A DNA stretch of 64,000 bases from Verrucomicrobiaceae bacterium (lineage in GTDB: Bacteria > Verrucomicrobiota > Verrucomicrobiia > Verrucomicrobiales > Verrucomicrobiaceae): assembly GCA_016713035.1 (NCBI GenBank), contig JADJPW010000002.1:1-64000 (forward strand), read 5' to 3'. Positions 53,682-62,001 of this stretch are shown one piece after another. Under the pieces are notes generated by a model, which was not told the origin of the DNA, did no database searches, and worked only from the letters and a program-made list of their open reading frames with translations. Every line of letters starts with the position of its first letter. The first letter of the stretch is position 1. Both the position numbers and the translations under genes were made by a program.

Positions 53682-54311
53682 TCAAACGTTGATGCTCTTC
53701 ATGTCGGAGGAGCTGTGGATGGACAGGATTTTGATTTCAGGACGGCGGAGTTTCCATGCCGTGGCATTGGCGTATTGCGGCGAGAGGACGACTAAGATGC
53801 TGCCAGCACGGAGAACTCGCATGCCTGCCTGGATCAGGAAGGCGGTCTTGGCGGAGTTGTCCGCGATGACTTTGCGTTTGCGGCACCAGTCGTCATAGCG
53901 CTGCTGCCAGGAGGAGTCCCACTGGCAGCAGCGGCTCAAACGCACACGGCATTTGATGATGACGCCGCCGCCTCTGGCATATCCCTGCGCTGTGACAAGG
54001 TCAGCAGCTAGGTAAACTCCATCACCGTAGGCGTTACCGGTGGAGACCATCCAGCCGTGACGAAGGATCGACCTCGCATTCTCGACCTGGGGCGTTCCGT
54101 GATAGGCAATCACATGGCTTTCCCTTGCTTTGGTGGGCTTGAAAAGCCGTATTAGGCCCTTTGGTCGCGACGGTGTTGTGGCCTTCGCTTTGTGCATCGG
54201 TTTCTGATGTTTAGCTGGCTGGTTGCGGCGGTGCTTGGCCTTCGGACTCTTCCGGGCCTTGTGATAAGGGCGAGGCGCAAAGCACCGGTGGATCATCTGG
54301 AGAAGATTCAT
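53682..54311 (-). CDS. PARP-like ADP-ribosyltransferase-fold protein
   Basis: 209 aa. A basic, Pro/Lys/His-rich N-terminal ~65 residues (HKARKSPKAKHRRNQPAKHQ) could bind nucleic acid. The core reads VIAYHGTPQVENARSILRHGWMVSTG, then AYGDGVYLAADLVTAQGYARGGG and VIIKCRVRL. This matches the first two parts of the PARP/Gig2-type H-Y-[EQD] catalytic pattern: His in YHGT (NAD contact) and Tyr in GDGVYLA, with the N-x-x-x-I-L-x-x-G spacing. The third residue is not obvious. Likely transfers ADP-ribose to protein or nucleic acid. No immunity gene is evident; the neighbours are RNA-linked proteins. Confidence 0.6.
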   Translation of the reverse strand: MNLLQMIHRCFAPRPYHKARKSPKAKHRRNQPAKHQKPMHKAKATTPSRPKGLIRLFKPTKARESHVIAYHGTPQVENARSILRHGWMVSTGNAYGDGVYLAADLVTAQGYARGGGVIIKCRVRLSRCCQWDSSWQQRYDDWCRKRKVIADNSAKTAFLIQAGMRVLRAGSILVVLSPQYANATAWKLRRPEIKILSIHSSSDMKSINV

Positions 54312-54325
54312 GACGGAGGCTTGGG

Positions 54326-54880
54326 TTAGCGGCTTTTGCTGGGACGTCGAAGGACGTAGCGCTGGATCGCCGTGACCACATGTCGCAGCTTGCGGGTGAT
54401 GATGATGGTTTCAGTTGGTGCGGAGCGAGAAGGTTTGCTCGGCTGCTTGCGATCATGGTCGCAAAGAAACGCACGGCCTGGCACATGCCCAAAAACGACA
54501 GCCACAGCTAGAAGTCGGGCTTGCCAGCAATCGTGATGGAAATGGTGCTTAATGTGCTCGCGATGGTCGTGAGGGACGCGGTGTTGGGACACGAGAGCCT
54601 TTGGCAATGTGGCCCCGCACCACTGACACCGGTCGGGACTGGCATTCATCTTCTGGAGTGCTTGGTCAAAGCTCGCCGGGGCCATGTAGTGGCCGCGTGC
54701 CAATTCACCGTCTGGGAGCTTGTGGCCGGTGCGCAGGTCGTGACCTGGGCGCACACGCCCTTTGGCGATGGATTGGATCAGCACACGATGGGCACGCTTT
54801 TCGAGCACTTGGCTGGCAAACCGTGGCTTCACCTTCAGTTGGCGCAGTGCATTGGCGGATTCGATGTTGTAGTCACACAT
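54326..54880 (-). CDS. His/Cys-rich island protein, probably zinc-binding
   Basis: 184 aa from ATG 54880 (MCDYNIESANALRQLKVKPRF). Centre contains CQWCGATLPKALVSQHRVPHDHREHIKHHFHHDCW, a CxxC followed by many His and a late Cys, consistent with a treble-clef or HNH-like zinc site, though an HNH nuclease signature is not complete. The tail is basic. The start overlaps the end of the NYN gene by 8 bp, so the two are translationally coupled. Function unknown; nucleic-acid binding is a reasonable guess. Confidence 0.5.
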   Translation of the reverse strand: MCDYNIESANALRQLKVKPRFASQVLEKRAHRVLIQSIAKGRVRPGHDLRTGHKLPDGELARGHYMAPASFDQALQKMNASPDRCQWCGATLPKALVSQHRVPHDHREHIKHHFHHDCWQARLLAVAVVFGHVPGRAFLCDHDRKQPSKPSRSAPTETIIITRKLRHVVTAIQRYVLRRPSKSR

Positions 54881-55574
54881 GGCAGGCGTGGAGTTGGGGG
54901 TTGGTGTGGGTGGGACGAATGCGGCGATGACGCGGACGGCTTCCGCCACTGCGCGTGATGTCCGCCCCGATAGGGACATGCTGATGGATCAGTTCGCTGT
55001 GCTTGCGAAGACGAGCGGAGGTACAGCCAGGCACCGCGACTGTGACTACCTTCGTTTGCGGCCAGCAACGACGCACTGCTTTGGCGATGGCGAGCACGAG
55101 ATCGCCATCACCACTGCCGAGGCAGAGCACGTCGCAAGGATGTAGGCTCAGCAGCCTCCCGGCCTCCACCGCCAGATCGGTGTCGGCGTTCGACTTCACC
55201 TCAGCGCCGTGACAGGTAGTCACGACCTCACGCTCGATCACCAAAGGCACCCAACCACGATTCTTGAGGTAGCAGGCACGTTGCTGGCGGCCCGGTTCAT
55301 CTGTCAGCACCGCTACGGCATGGAGGGAGGCACTTGTGGCCACCAGTTTGTCATACAGCAGGCGGTAGGAGAGACGGGCGTGGTGCTCCTTGCCCATGGA
55401 GATGCGAAGGTTATCCTCGTCGAAGATAGCAATGACGCGGCTGAGGCTGAAAACGGAAAGGTCCGTTTCCTGCGGCAGTGCAGGGCGGCTAGGCGATTTC
55501 GCAGCGTGCCGGGTTTGCGGGACACGGCTTCGGCAGAAGCCGAGGCTGGGAAAAATGAGTGAGTTCATATTCAT
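54873..55574 (-). CDS. NYN-domain (PIN-like, LabA type) ribonuclease candidate
   Basis: 233 aa. After a ~45-residue leader, the NYN core shows RVIAIFDEDNLRISM (first acidic strand), VLTDEPGRQQRACYLKNRGW, then EVKSNADTDLAVEAGRLL (second acidic pair) and DVLCLGSGDGDLVLAIAKAVRR (the SGDGD signature), followed by KVVTVAVPGCTSARLRKHSELIHQHV. These acidic residues are the metal-dependent nuclease site of NYN proteins. A basic His/Arg tail closes it. It probably cuts RNA. It is flanked by cold-shock-like genes and coupled to the His/Cys-rich gene. Confidence 0.7.
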   Translation of the reverse strand: MNMNSLIFPSLGFCRSRVPQTRHAAKSPSRPALPQETDLSVFSLSRVIAIFDEDNLRISMGKEHHARLSYRLLYDKLVATSASLHAVAVLTDEPGRQQRACYLKNRGWVPLVIEREVVTTCHGAEVKSNADTDLAVEAGRLLSLHPCDVLCLGSGDGDLVLAIAKAVRRCWPQTKVVTVAVPGCTSARLRKHSELIHQHVPIGADITRSGGSRPRHRRIRPTHTNPQLHACHV

Positions 55575-55585
55575 GGGTGTGAGTT

Positions 55586-56374
55586 TTACGCGGCAAGACG
55601 AATGTCACGGCCTTGGAGGCCACGGGGAGTGCTGACGACCACGGCGGAGACCTTGGCACCGATTTTAAAGTGAAGCCCTGGGGCTGCGTGGCGGGGATTG
55701 AGCCACACAGATTGCCCTTTGAGCTGCATGTCTTGAGCGAAGGCAAACTTATCACCGGCAGAGGTGACCACGAGGGTGTGTCGGGCGCTGTCTCCCACAC
55801 GCATGGTGCCGCTGATTCGTCCGCCTGTGATGGCTGCAGCATGTTCGGAAGCGAACTGGCCGCCTGCCTCCTGCTGCATGGGCGTCACCGTCCCCCAATT
55901 GAGTTTCAGTAAATGAGCGTAGCTCTGCTCCTTGTTGTGGCGTGTTACCATCAGACGATGACCCGTGATGCGCTTCAAATCCAGCAGTGGCAGCTCCATG
56001 CCCTTCGCGAGGTCAAAGTCCTTTGGCAGCAACAAGGTGCGTCCAGTGAAACCCCAGCAGAACTCGTGGGCCACACAGCCACCCGCATGCAGTTCCACGG
56101 TGATTTGGTTGAGATCAGCGGCGGCGAGCATGAGTTCCAGGTCATGGAGCAGGTCGGCACGCGAAGCGCCTTCCGGCCAGAGCGTGCGTTGGTAAGCCTT
56201 GGAGGCAAAGTCGATCTGGGCGGCGATTTTGCTGATGGCCAGCTTGGTGTTGGTATCCGGCAGTTTGGCTGACGAAGTGGGGGGAGTGTGAATGTTCATG
56301 GACGGACGAGGTGTGGGTTTGGGCTGTGGAGCAGGATTGAAGAAACCGTTGAGGATGTCGTTGAGGAGGCTCAT
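55586..56374 (-). CDS. Island protein with C-terminal cold-shock-like OB fold
   Basis: 262 aa from ATG 56374 (MSLLNDILNGFF). A longer GTG start at 56446 would run through a perfect palindrome and is less likely. The middle has a DLELMLAAADLNQITVELHAGGCVAHEFCWGFTG segment of unknown fold. The last ~85 residues resemble a diverged cold-shock domain: GGRISGTMRVGDSARHTLVVTSAGDKFAFAQDMQL and IGAKVSAVVVSTPRGLQGRDIRLA, the last part matching the V-x-V-x-x-x-R-G-L-Q-x-x-x-I/V-x-L end of such domains. Probably binds RNA. Confidence 0.5.
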   Translation of the reverse strand: MSLLNDILNGFFNPAPQPKPTPRPSMNIHTPPTSSAKLPDTNTKLAISKIAAQIDFASKAYQRTLWPEGASRADLLHDLELMLAAADLNQITVELHAGGCVAHEFCWGFTGRTLLLPKDFDLAKGMELPLLDLKRITGHRLMVTRHNKEQSYAHLLKLNWGTVTPMQQEAGGQFASEHAAAITGGRISGTMRVGDSARHTLVVTSAGDKFAFAQDMQLKGQSVWLNPRHAAPGLHFKIGAKVSAVVVSTPRGLQGRDIRLAA

Positions 56375-56410
56375 GGAAGTGGGCATGGACGTTGAAGGTG
56401 AAGTTGACAG

Positions 56411-56432
56411 GCGGGCGGCGGTAGCCGCCCGC
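56411..56432. repeat. Perfect 9-bp palindrome between two island genes
   Basis: GCGGGCGGC (56411-56419), loop GGTA, GCCGCCCGC (56424-56432). It lies between the cold-shock-like genes. Without a T run it may be an attenuator, an mRNA processing structure or a REP-like element. Confidence 0.7.
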
Positions 56433-56442
56433 CTGAGTTCGA

Positions 56443-57012
56443 TCACGCCGAAAGGCTAACTTGTGACGCAGCTGGACCTTGTGGGTTTAGCACTCGCGTG
56501 AAGGAGACACGCGTGCCGAGGCGGAGCGCCATACCGGGTGCCAGTTCACTACCAGCGACGAAGAGACTCTCCTGCTGGTCGCTGAGAATTCTTCCGAAAG
56601 TGCCTGTTTTTGCGACAAAGCAAATGACGCCCTTTAGACGCTGCGGTTTCGGCATCGGACGAGGCTTGTTGGCAAGCACGGGCTTTGGAAACGTCGTCTT
56701 TGGCAAGTGGGACGGCGTAGCAAGCCACGCTGCTACCGCACGAGGGCGGGCAGGGTCCGTGAGATCTGGGAGAACAAGCAGCTTGTCCTCAAGGCGCAGG
56801 CCACTCAAGACAGCGCGGGATATGAAGACGGACTGTAGAGCTGGATTGCCAGGAACGCACAACAGCGAGAAGGCTGGCCCCGTGTTGATGCAGATGGCCT
56901 GATAAACTGTCAGGACTTCGCTCGTGCGGGCATTGAAGTAGCATTGTGCACCAGCGCAGGGGCCTTTACCGGCGGTGATGTATGTTTCGTTTTTGTATTG
57001 GAGGGTGGTCAT
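56443..57012 (-). CDS. Island protein with C-terminal cold-shock domain
   Basis: 189 aa. The N-terminal ~120 residues (TLQYKNETYITAGKGPCAGAQCYF and RAVLSGLRLEDKLLVLPDLTDPARPRAVAAWL) are unrecognised. The C-terminal part is a cold-shock-type OB fold: QRLKGVICFVAKTGTFGRILSDQQESLFVAGSELAPGM, then LGTRVSFTRVLNPQGPAASQVSL. FG-x-I and LFV-x-x-SEL correspond to the RNP1 and RNP2 region, though the aromatic pattern is reduced. First gene of the left half of the island, behind a repeat-rich upstream region. Confidence 0.6.
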   Translation of the reverse strand: MTTLQYKNETYITAGKGPCAGAQCYFNARTSEVLTVYQAICINTGPAFSLLCVPGNPALQSVFISRAVLSGLRLEDKLLVLPDLTDPARPRAVAAWLATPSHLPKTTFPKPVLANKPRPMPKPQRLKGVICFVAKTGTFGRILSDQQESLFVAGSELAPGMALRLGTRVSFTRVLNPQGPAASQVSLSA

Positions 57013-57114
57013 GTTTTTGGATCTATGGTTGGTAAGTGCCTTGCCAATAGCGGCGAAGACAAAAGAAGATCATCTCATCAAAATGGTCTGCAATTAAGCC
57101 ATTCTCGGCTGACC

Positions 57115-57260
57115 GTTTAGGCACACTAGAGGCACACATCCTCCGCCAAACTGTTCATCGTCTCTTCAGTAAAATGGCAGAACAGACTCCTGTAAAACAC
57201 ACCATCAGCACACTAATAGCACACAACAAAAAACACACTATCAGCACACTCTGAGCATCA
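57115..57260 (-). promoter_or_regulatory. Phased GCACAC repeats upstream of the cold-shock-like gene
   Basis: The 263-bp gap 57013-57275 is AT-rich and contains two near-identical 20-mers, AAACACACCATCAGCACACT (57195-57214) and the same with one T (57231-57250), plus further GCACAC cores near 57121, 57132, 57219 and 57244. Cores are spaced about 10-12 bp, one helical turn. Probably an operator or enhancer array for the gene starting at 57012. Confidence 0.55.
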
Positions 57261-57275
57261 AATCAGGGCGCTCAG

Positions 57276-58844
57276 TCAGCGAATTTTAAGTCTCGGGCTG
57301 TTTATAAAATCCTCCCTCAAAGGCATTTTATTTTCTTGCTCGCTCTTTAGAAACACGTACTGCCCCTTGGGGTACGATTTTTGTGTTCCGTTTTGCATAA
57401 TTGCGTTTCGGGGTAGGCCTAAACTGGCTGCAATATCACCAAGCCCGCGTCGAATATCTCGCAGGCGACTTTTCTTCGTCCTGTCATCAAAGGATGAAAA
57501 AACATCAATCACTCTGCTCAGCAGATCAAAAGCCTGTGCATGAGAGATGGGGGTGCGCGTCGTTCCGTCAATTTTTGTGAATAGCAACCTCAAGACGGCA
57601 GCTTGTGCTGGGTTCAAGCTTGCCGCTGTTTCAGTGCAGTCTTCGTCGTGAAAAAGCGTCGTTGTATTCCAGTCAAAGAAAACCTGCTGTTTCAGTTTAG
57701 GTATTTTGTTCTTTTGATCTTTGCTGCCACTTGTCGTGTTGATGGCGGTACCAACGCTCGTTTTGGGAGCTGGTGCTTGTGGAATCAGGCTTTGAGTAGA
57801 AAACCACTGCCAGAACAAAGCGTTCGCCTTCCTCAGAGTTCTTTTGGAGTTATCAAAAGCAGCGAAGCCTGTGCAAGCGCATTGGATCGCGGCTGAATCA
57901 TTCATGTGGCCGATGGTTATCACATCTTCATGTCGAAGACGATCCACACATGCTAGAGAAGGTTGAGAAAGACCGTCATACCATATCCTGAATGTGCCGG
58001 AACACGCCGTGAGAAGCTCTGCACAGGTTTGATCGCGCCATTCTTCAGAGGCAACATCTTGCTCCCTATTCATCGCATTTAGAATCGTCTTGCTGAGCAG
58101 GTCTACGATCTTGATCTGTCCACCAGACTGTTGATGCAACCATTTCACCGTTTCTTCATCAATCCCCTCATGTGCCTCTTTCAAGAGCTGGCGTGTCTGC
58201 TCAATGCCAAGGTTGTAAAAGAAGCATACTTTGGCTTCTTGTATCCAAGTGGAGCCAGCGACATTCAACTTTGCTAGGTTATCCGCCATCACAAGAAGCC
58301 CGGGTTCACCGCAAATAATCCACGCAATCTTACAACGCGGACAGGTATCCCAGACCCCCTTTAAACTCAGCAGAAACTGCTGCGCCGTGTCTTGCGCAAG
58401 CCAAGATGAGTCTTCCAAAAGATGCACACGCTTCAGTGCGACAACGACTTCCACATTAACACATCCACAGGGAGCCAATAAGATGTTCAATTCTTGGCCG
58501 AAACGAGAAGCGTCGAGTCCCTCAGCCGAAGCTGAAATGCGGGGCAACGAAAGCCCAGTGATGCGTGAGTCAAGATCCCGGCTCAAGGAATCAAATAGCC
58601 TGGACCAGATTTGGCCCGGCGTCTTGTCTTTGAAATCTCGCAAATCCAATACGGTGACGATACGAACCGAGCCATTTTGATCGTGTGCTTGCTTTGGATA
58701 GTCGGGGGTGGCCCAGGTTTCACGAAATCGCTTAATCAAAGCGGACTTTCCAGATGACTTGCCGCCGATCAACACCACCCGTCCTTCCTTAAAGAGGTCG
58801 GGACTCCGCAGATACTCCAAGTGGTTTTCGAAAGGGCGTGACAT
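57276..58844 (-). CDS. P-loop ATPase of the metK island (second ATPase)
   Basis: 522 aa from ATG 58844, 2 bp after the stop of the preceding gene. N-terminal Walker A is VVLIGGKSSGKSALIKRF. A Walker B-like strand may be KIAWIICGEPGLLVM or VVVALKRVHLLED. The lid-type helices include IWYDGLSQPSLACVDRLRHEDVITIGHM. The C-terminal region (LNPAQAAVLRLLFTKIDGTTRTPIS, then KKSRLRDIRRGLGDIAASLGL) may be a winged-helix-like domain. It resembles STAND/Orc-type signalling ATPases in layout only. Tight spacing with the split ATPase suggests a joint complex. Confidence 0.6.
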   Translation of the reverse strand: MSRPFENHLEYLRSPDLFKEGRVVLIGGKSSGKSALIKRFRETWATPDYPKQAHDQNGSVRIVTVLDLRDFKDKTPGQIWSRLFDSLSRDLDSRITGLSLPRISASAEGLDASRFGQELNILLAPCGCVNVEVVVALKRVHLLEDSSWLAQDTAQQFLLSLKGVWDTCPRCKIAWIICGEPGLLVMADNLAKLNVAGSTWIQEAKVCFFYNLGIEQTRQLLKEAHEGIDEETVKWLHQQSGGQIKIVDLLSKTILNAMNREQDVASEEWRDQTCAELLTACSGTFRIWYDGLSQPSLACVDRLRHEDVITIGHMNDSAAIQCACTGFAAFDNSKRTLRKANALFWQWFSTQSLIPQAPAPKTSVGTAINTTSGSKDQKNKIPKLKQQVFFDWNTTTLFHDEDCTETAASLNPAQAAVLRLLFTKIDGTTRTPISHAQAFDLLSRVIDVFSSFDDRTKKSRLRDIRRGLGDIAASLGLPRNAIMQNGTQKSYPKGQYVFLKSEQENKMPLREDFINSPRLKIR

Positions 58845-58846
58845 CT

Positions 58847-59422
58847 TCAAGCTCTGGTTCTGATTTGATTCAAATATTGTTTGAGAAGTGCTATTCGTAT
58901 ACTTAGGCAGCCATCTTTTTCCTGAACGAGTTGATAGCGTATCAAATGCACGCAGCCAGCGGACTGCATGTTTTGAATTGGGACTGGCGTGTTGCTTTGA
59001 GCGAGAATATCTAGAGCAATGCGTTCATCAGGGTGACTGCGCTTAAGACGGTCTAATATTTCCTCAAAATGGCCCTTGGCACCCCCGGGATAGCCACTTT
59101 GATATGCAGGTCCGGTTTCATTGAGATAGTCATGAGCCGCTGAGGTGACATGAGAACATTGCACCTCGACTGCGCGATGCTTGTCGGCCCGGAAACGGGT
59201 GACCACCAGACTAGCAAAACAACGTGTGATCATAGGATGTCCTGCCGTTAGGTTGTGGATGTACATGCAAACATCCTTATCAAAGGGAATGCCCATTGAG
59301 CCGCCGAGTTCCATCAGCATTTCAGCCGTCTCCCGTTCGTTGAGAAAAGGAAGGTACTTGGCGACTAGGTATTGAAACAAAGGATTATCCATCATCCTGT
59401 TGGGAAACCGCCGATCAGCCAC
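58847..59422 (-). CDS. C-terminal lid domain of the split island ATPase
   Basis: The frame continues directly from the gene at 59423-61987 after a single TGA. NPLFQYLVAKYLPFLNERETAEMLMELGGSMGIPF and MYIHNLTAGHPMITRCFASLVV are the helical lid typical of ATPases whose Walker modules end the upstream gene. A winged-helix-like end follows (HPDERIALDILAQSNTPV). If translated alone it would start at GTG 59422, the codon right after the stop. Better read as residues ~856-1046 of one protein interrupted by a nonsense codon or recoding event. Confidence 0.65.
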   Translation of the reverse strand: MADRRFPNRMMDNPLFQYLVAKYLPFLNERETAEMLMELGGSMGIPFDKDVCMYIHNLTAGHPMITRCFASLVVTRFRADKHRAVEVQCSHVTSAAHDYLNETGPAYQSGYPGGAKGHFEEILDRLKRSHPDERIALDILAQSNTPVPIQNMQSAGCVHLIRYQLVQEKDGCLSIRIALLKQYLNQIRTRA

Positions 59423-61987
59423 TCATACTATTTCCTGTAGGCTGACATTGGGTGCAGCGACGATTAACCCTAGTGACTCAGGATGGATTTGGTGAAGTCC
59501 CCTCAATCCGCCTATCAGACTGAAGGCGTCAGCCTCTTGGTTCTCGACAAGATAATCAAACTCATCCAAAAACACAAGGATGCGGGGTCGATCCTCACGC
59601 GGAAGCTGACGAAATAACCGGATTATACTCTCCAAGTCCTTTAAAAGACCATCTATAAAGTCAATACCTGCCGCCCTAGTGTTTTTATCGCAGTAATACC
59701 ATTGGATTGTGCCAGGGTGTTTTCGCTCTACTTGATCATAGAGTAGCTCGCCTATCGCTTGATAGGTTGCATCGGCCGTTCCCTTCACTTGGCAATCTAC
59801 ACGAACTGTTAAGTTGTCCTTTGCTCGCTGCTGCTCCTCAAATTTAGCTAAAAAGGAAGTCTTGCCAGACCTGCGAAGACCAAAAATGCCCACAGCCTGA
59901 TCCTGCAAGACAAGGTTGCTGACTTCGGCCAAGAGCGCCTCTCGGCCAAAAAATTGCAGTGTTTGAACTACGGAGGCCACAGCGAAAGCGTCTCGATCTG
60001 CAATTCTGTTGGTGATTCGATCATGCAATGTTTTGCGGGCGTCGGATGACTCGGCAACTTCGCCATAAGTCATGTCCACAAAGAACAGCTTGAAGCCATC
60101 CACTGTGTTTTTACTTGAATGCAGCCGACTTGCTAAATTAGCCTTCAGGCCTTCGCTAAACTGAGCGGCGATCAGAAATGCAATGGCTTGGTCAACAGCT
60201 GGGTAGTCATTTTTGACCTCCTCTTGGACTCCGTCCAAATCCACCCCCTTTCGATATTCTTGGCTCAAGCAGCGAACGAAGACCTGCTGCCGGAGGCGAA
60301 CCTCCTCCCAATCCGCAGGTGTGTCAAAAACGAGGTCCGTCCAGCCTTGTTCCGAAACTTTAGAATTCTGGTGTTTGAATCCCGCATTTTGAAAAAAGGC
60401 AATGGCCTTCATTACTTCTTCGCTCAGGGAGACTTGCCGTGAAAACTCGCGCGTCTGTTCTTTGACCTTCTCCCAGGCGTGAATGTCCCGTGATGGAACC
60501 CTGCCAGCGAGGAAGGCCTCTTCGCCATAGGCTTCAAAATAATTATGGTAGACCAGTAGTGCCTCCTGCAGAGCCTCTTGAGTTCCAATGTCTGATAAGG
60601 CTCTTCCAAGAGCCAGCAGAGCGCCTTTTTCTCCGACTCTTCCTGGGGCAGCATGGGCAAGTTCAACGGCTCTCCTGAGTAAAGGCAGGGCTTTAACGTG
60701 ATCTCGCTGGGACATCGCATGCACTCCAGCATCCTCGAAAATTTTATACTTATCGGGCCAGATGGCCATCCCACGCCTATAGACCTCTGCGGCCTCATCA
60801 TCTCGTTCCAGGTTTTTCAGCAACGCAGCAAAGCGGTACACGCAGTCAGGCCAGACTTTTAGCGTCATGCAGTCCTCATAGTACTGAATCGCCTTTTGGT
60901 AATCCTCCTCGATTGTGGCGGAACGCGCTAGTTCGAGGAATTCCTTGGAACGAACGACAGCCTGCGGAATAGATAATGATGTATCCTTCTTGCTCGATTC
61001 TCTGTCGGCTCGCCAGATTTCCCGCATTTCCCGGCAAGTGAATTGCGCCCGATGGTATGAATGTGGCTTATGATCGACGGAAGCCAAAAACAAGTCACCT
61101 GCGCTTGGAATCTCCTGAAGGGTTAATGGTAGGAAAAGAAGACTGAAGTAGGCTTCAATATCCGTGTTTCTAAATCCGCTTTCAATGGCAGTCATAAAGC
61201 CATGCCCTGGAGAAGATTGGTCATGAATACTGTCCACCTGAAAAACCTTGAAGCCTGGTGCTCTGATGTTTTGGGCACGCCAGTACTTCGCATAAAGTGA
61301 ATCTTTTGCAGCGGAGTCGAAATCCACAGCGATATCGTAATGACCCTGCGATTCTGAGATTCTTGTACGGATCTCTGGATCTATCACATCAGACAGACGG
61401 AACTGAAAGTCCTCTCCAACGCGGTTTCGCAAAAAGCCAAAGCCCCCATTGCCGAAAGAGGTGATCCGCCCGGCAGCCTGAGGCTCTAGCGAAGGAGGCA
61501 AAGAGGTTCGCAGTGAGATAGCCGCCCATTCGCGCGACTCACGCCGCAGGGCCCCGATTTGGTCATCTGGTAGTCTTTCCCAGTTGTAATGTGCGATGGC
61601 GGAACAGATCAGGGATCTCCTTTTGTAGAAACCAGATTGTAGATATGGCCGCTTCCGCCATGCGTCGGTGATGCGTGCATCTTTTTCGATTTGAGGAGCC
61701 CAGAGTTCATGGGCTTGTTTGAGAACGACGCCCAACTCTTGCCAGTCAGCAGTAGAAACCCAAGCCTGCTCCTCCCAAGTATAGGCATCACCTGCCGCAG
61801 CCACCAGAAAGTGATAGGCATCAGGGCACCTCTGGATAGGGGGTGTTTTTTTGAAGTCCGTTTTTGGGAGCGAAAAAAACGATTGTTCGACCTTCCTGTC
61901 TTGCTTTGCAGTGGGCTTGTTTCGCTTTGTGGCGCTGGGATTCGGCTCTTTGGAGGCTGTGCAGGTGCCTTTTCTGACTTTCAGCAC
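59423..61987 (-). CDS. Cold-shock-like / TPR / P-loop ATPase, N-terminal 854 residues
   Basis: Large multidomain protein. Near residue 175 a cold-shock-like OB fold: AAGRITSFGNGGFGFLRNRVGEDFQFRLSDV, with AQNIR at its end. Residues ~355-470 are TPR repeats (EEDYQKAIQYYEDCMTLKVWPDCVYRFAALLKNL, DDEAAEVYRRGMAIWPDKYKIFEDAG). The ATPase begins near 690 (FFGREALLAEVSNLVLQD). Walker A is GIFGLRRSGKTSFLAKF (~701-717) and Walker B RILVFLDEFDYLV (~804). It stops at TGA 59423-59425 after APNVSLQEIV, before the lid domain. The GTG start at 61987 lies inside a hairpin next to the transposase, so the original N-terminus may be lost. Probably an RNA- or stress-sensing signalling ATPase. Confidence 0.65.
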   Translation of the reverse strand: MLKVRKGTCTASKEPNPSATKRNKPTAKQDRKVEQSFFSLPKTDFKKTPPIQRCPDAYHFLVAAAGDAYTWEEQAWVSTADWQELGVVLKQAHELWAPQIEKDARITDAWRKRPYLQSGFYKRRSLICSAIAHYNWERLPDDQIGALRRESREWAAISLRTSLPPSLEPQAAGRITSFGNGGFGFLRNRVGEDFQFRLSDVIDPEIRTRISESQGHYDIAVDFDSAAKDSLYAKYWRAQNIRAPGFKVFQVDSIHDQSSPGHGFMTAIESGFRNTDIEAYFSLLFLPLTLQEIPSAGDLFLASVDHKPHSYHRAQFTCREMREIWRADRESSKKDTSLSIPQAVVRSKEFLELARSATIEEDYQKAIQYYEDCMTLKVWPDCVYRFAALLKNLERDDEAAEVYRRGMAIWPDKYKIFEDAGVHAMSQRDHVKALPLLRRAVELAHAAPGRVGEKGALLALGRALSDIGTQEALQEALLVYHNYFEAYGEEAFLAGRVPSRDIHAWEKVKEQTREFSRQVSLSEEVMKAIAFFQNAGFKHQNSKVSEQGWTDLVFDTPADWEEVRLRQQVFVRCLSQEYRKGVDLDGVQEEVKNDYPAVDQAIAFLIAAQFSEGLKANLASRLHSSKNTVDGFKLFFVDMTYGEVAESSDARKTLHDRITNRIADRDAFAVASVVQTLQFFGREALLAEVSNLVLQDQAVGIFGLRRSGKTSFLAKFEEQQRAKDNLTVRVDCQVKGTADATYQAIGELLYDQVERKHPGTIQWYYCDKNTRAAGIDFIDGLLKDLESIIRLFRQLPREDRPRILVFLDEFDYLVENQEADAFSLIGGLRGLHQIHPESLGLIVAAPNVSLQEIV

Positions 61988-62001
61988 CCTTTACGGGTGC
62001 T

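Noticed and set aside
33156..61987. Genome-wide reassignment of TGA to tryptophan
   Set aside because: Clear genes such as nuoI end at TGA with no continuing domain after it, and TGG is used normally for Trp, so TGA acts as stop.
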